Source: an uncultured Deferribacteres bacterium
Lineage (GTDB): Bacteria > Zhuqueibacterota > JdFR-76 > DREG01
Reading direction: 5' to 3'
Length of the DNA stretch: 34,964 nucleotides
Assembly: GCA_913009825.1 (NCBI GenBank)
Contig: CAJVYQ010000059.1
Location: 1 to 34,964 of the forward strand
In this document: positions 32,899-34,964 of the stretch, piece after piece
How the letters are laid out: each line of letters starts with the position of its first letter
Position numbering within the stretch: position 1 is the stretch's first letter
Notes under the pieces: generated by a model
Told to the model about the DNA's origin: nothing
What the model saw: only the letters and a program-made list of their open reading frames with translations
Databases searched by the model: none
Made by a program: the position numbers and the translations under genes

Positions 32899-34714
32899 AA
32901 TAAGTTCTATACCACAATTCCAGATTAATCCATTTCCAAATTTCGCGACTAATATCTATTTTATTGTCTAAATGTTTTGAATATAATTCAAAAGCTTTCT
33001 TTTTATTTAAGACACCATTATTGAAGAAAAATCCTTCATTAATTATATCTTTAATGAAACCGTTAAATATTTTGCTGCGAAACCATTTATCAGCAGGAGT
33101 ATTAAAGCCTATTTTATCTTTACGATTCCGTATCTTATTGGGAAGTTTTCCTTTCATAGCCTGTCTGAGTATGAATTTCGTCATACCATCATTTATTAGC
33201 ATGTCTTCTGAGAGAGCTAATGTTCTTTCTACTAATCTGTAATCCAAGAATGGTACCCGCGATTCTAATGAGAACCACATAGAATTACGATCTTCATATT
33301 TTAACATGTGTTCAAGTTTATATTCAAAATGATCAACTAATGAACCTCTCAGGGTTTTCAATCCATACACATTGCCGGTAATTTGATTCATGGGAATGTA
33401 TTGTTCAATAAAATCCTTTTTAACATATCCTTTTTGGGAAATTTGAATTCTGACTCTTAAATTATCCGGTAAAAGGAAATATAAAAAAGTTATCAGGCCC
33501 GAATATATATGATTATTTTTACTTTTATATATTTCTTTGAGAAATTTCAAGATTCGTAACTGTATCAATAAATCTTTATAATAAAAACCAAAGAAATAAT
33601 GATATCCTGCTAATTGCTCATCTGCTCCCTGTCCGTCCAGAGTTACTGTCACATAATCTTTAGCCAATTCCATAACTTTGAACTGTGCATAAGCTGAGGA
33701 AGATAATACAGGTTCACCATGTGCTTTAATAAATTGGTCGATATCACTAAAAAGCGTTCTTGAAGAGGGAAAGACAAAATGCATATTATCAATAGATGGT
33801 TTAAATTCTGAAATAAAATCAGATTCATCACCAAATTGACCTTTTCCGTAAACAGCCGAAAATGTATTCAAATTACGAAAATTGTAATCATTTAATAATA
33901 TCGATACTATACTGGATGAATCAAGTCCACCGCTTAAACATACTCCGACAGAAACATCACTACGCAAACGCAGTTTGATTGCAGAACTAAATGTATCGCC
34001 AAATTCATCCGAATTATTAAAAGGATTGTTCATATTTTCTTCGAGATTATACCACCTGACAAAAGTAATCTTAGAATGATGAATTTTTATTAAATGACCG
34101 TGTTTCAATTTGTTTATCTCAGAAAAAAAAGTATCGTCTGTTTGATCCGTGCGATTTAGAACAAGATATTCAAATATTGCCTGTTTGTTGAGACTATATT
34201 TATTGTCTAAAATGGAAAGAATGGCAGGAATTACAGAGGCAAAAACAAATTTATTTTCATCTAAATAATAATAGACCGGCTTTATACCAAATCTATCTCT
34301 TGCTATAAAAATATTTTTCGTCATTTTATCATAAATAGAGAAAGCCCACATGCCATTAAATTTATTCAAGCATGTTTCTCCCCATTCGATGAAGCTATTC
34401 AAAACAACTTCTGTATCTGTATTTGATTTGAATTGATATCCTTTTTTCTTCAGTGCTTCCCTTAGTTCTATATAGTTATAGATTTCGCCATTATATACAA
34501 TAACATATCTTTGACTCACATCAAACATTGGTTGGTGACCTGACTGAGATAAATCTAAAATACGTAATCTGACATTGCCGATTCCGATATGATTATCGAC
34601 AAAAGTTCCTTCGTCATCAGGACCACGATGTTTCATTACCTTTAGCATTATCCGGACATCATTTTCATCTAATGATTGTGGCTTAAAATTTATTATTCCC
34701 GCTATCCCACACAT
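32885..34714 (-). CDS. asnB: Asparagine synthetase, glutamine-hydrolysing (AsnB family)
   Basis: A 609-aa two-domain amidotransferase. The N-terminal Ntn glutaminase starts MCGIAGI, so Cys2 becomes the nucleophile after Met removal; HRGPDDEG, YNGEIYNY and FARDRFG-like ARDRFGIKPVYY follow. The synthetase domain has the ATP PP-loop SGGLDSS (261-267), LDGQGADEQLAGY and ESRVPFLDYRLVE. It would form a beta-aspartyl-AMP intermediate and then an amide. In polysaccharide clusters such proteins often amidate a sugar-borne carboxylate and not free aspartate; the downstream glycosyltransferases suggest this. The gene is visibly more AT-rich than the enzymes upstream. Its last codons (Val-Ser-Val-stop) lie in the end of a mobile element, so the natural C-terminus has been replaced. 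Confidence 0.93.
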   Translation of the reverse strand: MCGIAGIINFKPQSLDENDVRIMLKVMKHRGPDDEGTFVDNHIGIGNVRLRILDLSQSGHQPMFDVSQRYVIVYNGEIYNYIELREALKKKGYQFKSNTDTEVVLNSFIEWGETCLNKFNGMWAFSIYDKMTKNIFIARDRFGIKPVYYYLDENKFVFASVIPAILSILDNKYSLNKQAIFEYLVLNRTDQTDDTFFSEINKLKHGHLIKIHHSKITFVRWYNLEENMNNPFNNSDEFGDTFSSAIKLRLRSDVSVGVCLSGGLDSSSIVSILLNDYNFRNLNTFSAVYGKGQFGDESDFISEFKPSIDNMHFVFPSSRTLFSDIDQFIKAHGEPVLSSSAYAQFKVMELAKDYVTVTLDGQGADEQLAGYHYFFGFYYKDLLIQLRILKFLKEIYKSKNNHIYSGLITFLYFLLPDNLRVRIQISQKGYVKKDFIEQYIPMNQITGNVYGLKTLRGSLVDHFEYKLEHMLKYEDRNSMWFSLESRVPFLDYRLVERTLALSEDMLINDGMTKFILRQAMKGKLPNKIRNRKDKIGFNTPADKWFRSKIFNGFIKDIINEGFFFNNGVLNKKKAFELYSKHLDNKIDISREIWKWINLELWYRTYLVSV

Positions 34715-34735
34715 AACACAATCTTATTATTTTTC

Positions 34736-34957
34736 GTAACTATTCAGGTTGCCCGCTAATATCGCTAAAAAACGCGAATCGTTAACTATTTTGTCCTGTT
34801 CGTATGATTTCGTGTAATTCGCGTGCTGAACAGGCAAACGATTTTTTCAATTTCTCTGCGCCCTCCGCGTCTCTGCGTTTTAAAGCGCCTGTTTTTTTAA
34901 CGCAGAGACGCAGAGAACGCAAAGGAAGCGGATTTGTTCAAAAAACTAAAGTGTTAC
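34736..34957. repeat. GTAAC-bordered palindromic repeat block
   Basis: The region after the asnB start begins GTAACTATTCAGGT and ends CTAAAGTGTTAC near the window edge. It contains a long imperfect hairpin of CCGCGTCTCTGCGTTTT against AACGCAGAGACGCAGAG, a very common intergenic repeat, and a TACGAT/ATTCGCG-type short repeat. No gene is visible. Confidence 0.5.
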
Positions 34958-34964
34958 GGTATTG

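Noticed and set aside
1-34964. Circular element, because GGTATTG occurs at both window ends
   Set aside because: Seven matching bases are expected by chance near repeats and there are no replication or partition genes.

Overview
The window looks like a fragment of an FCB-group bacterium outside the classical Bacteroidetes, in the style of Calditrichota, KSB1 or Ignavibacteriota. The clues are a C-terminal type IX secretion sorting domain of the 'YPNPFNP' kind, a FecI/FecR/TonB-receptor regulatory set, many lipoprotein signal peptides, a Tat-type lipoprotein sulfatase and two GH172 (DUF2961) enzymes. The phylum is inferred from gene style only. There are no rRNA or tRNA genes, no CRISPR array and no full-length transposase.

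Layout. 1-900: long inverted repeat and small mobile elements. 927-4003 (minus strand): a lysine-tailed HTH protein, a broken flavin reductase, a four-helix membrane protein coupled to a 59-aa zinc-ribbon protein absent from ordinary ORF lists, and a DUF1684 lipoprotein. 4501-12525 (plus): three large exported enzymes, namely an M13 metallopeptidase, a CocE/NonD-type serine hydrolase and a GH3 glycosidase with a PA14 insert. 12877-19236 (minus): ECF sigma factor, FecR anti-sigma factor, TonB-dependent receptor broken by one in-frame TAA, and a T9SS-sorted surface protein. 20113-24315 (plus): sulfatase and two tandem GH172 paralogues. 24540-28407 (minus): APC amino-acid transporter and an OmpR-type two-component pair. 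28408-30164: 1.75 kb of repeats. 30165-34714 (minus): surface-polysaccharide-type cluster of asparagine synthetase, GT4 and GT2 glycosyltransferases, and a small diheme lipoprotein.

How the genes fit together. The theme is handling external polymers. Peptidase, hydrolase, GH3, sulfatase and GH172 all carry export signals and would degrade proteins and sulfated or fructose/arabinose-containing glycans outside the inner membrane. The sigma/anti-sigma/receptor set would normally sense a ligand at the outer membrane and switch on transcription; its receptor gene is interrupted here. No SusD-like partner is visible.

The most striking layer is non-coding. The gaps hold several families of 110-215 bp elements with terminal inverted repeats, and many copies have exact target-site duplications: 5 bp (TAATA, AATAA, TCAAA) for one family and 8 bp (TTCCGTTA, AAAAACGC, TTTTGATC, and ATTAATGA/ATTGATGA) for others. 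One copy now supplies the stop codon of the asparagine synthetase gene, one sits directly behind the DUF1684 stop codon, and one has a matching empty site in the second copy of the long inverted repeat. With a nonsense mutation, a frameshift and several gene remnants, the window looks like a genome under active mobile-element and pseudogene turnover.
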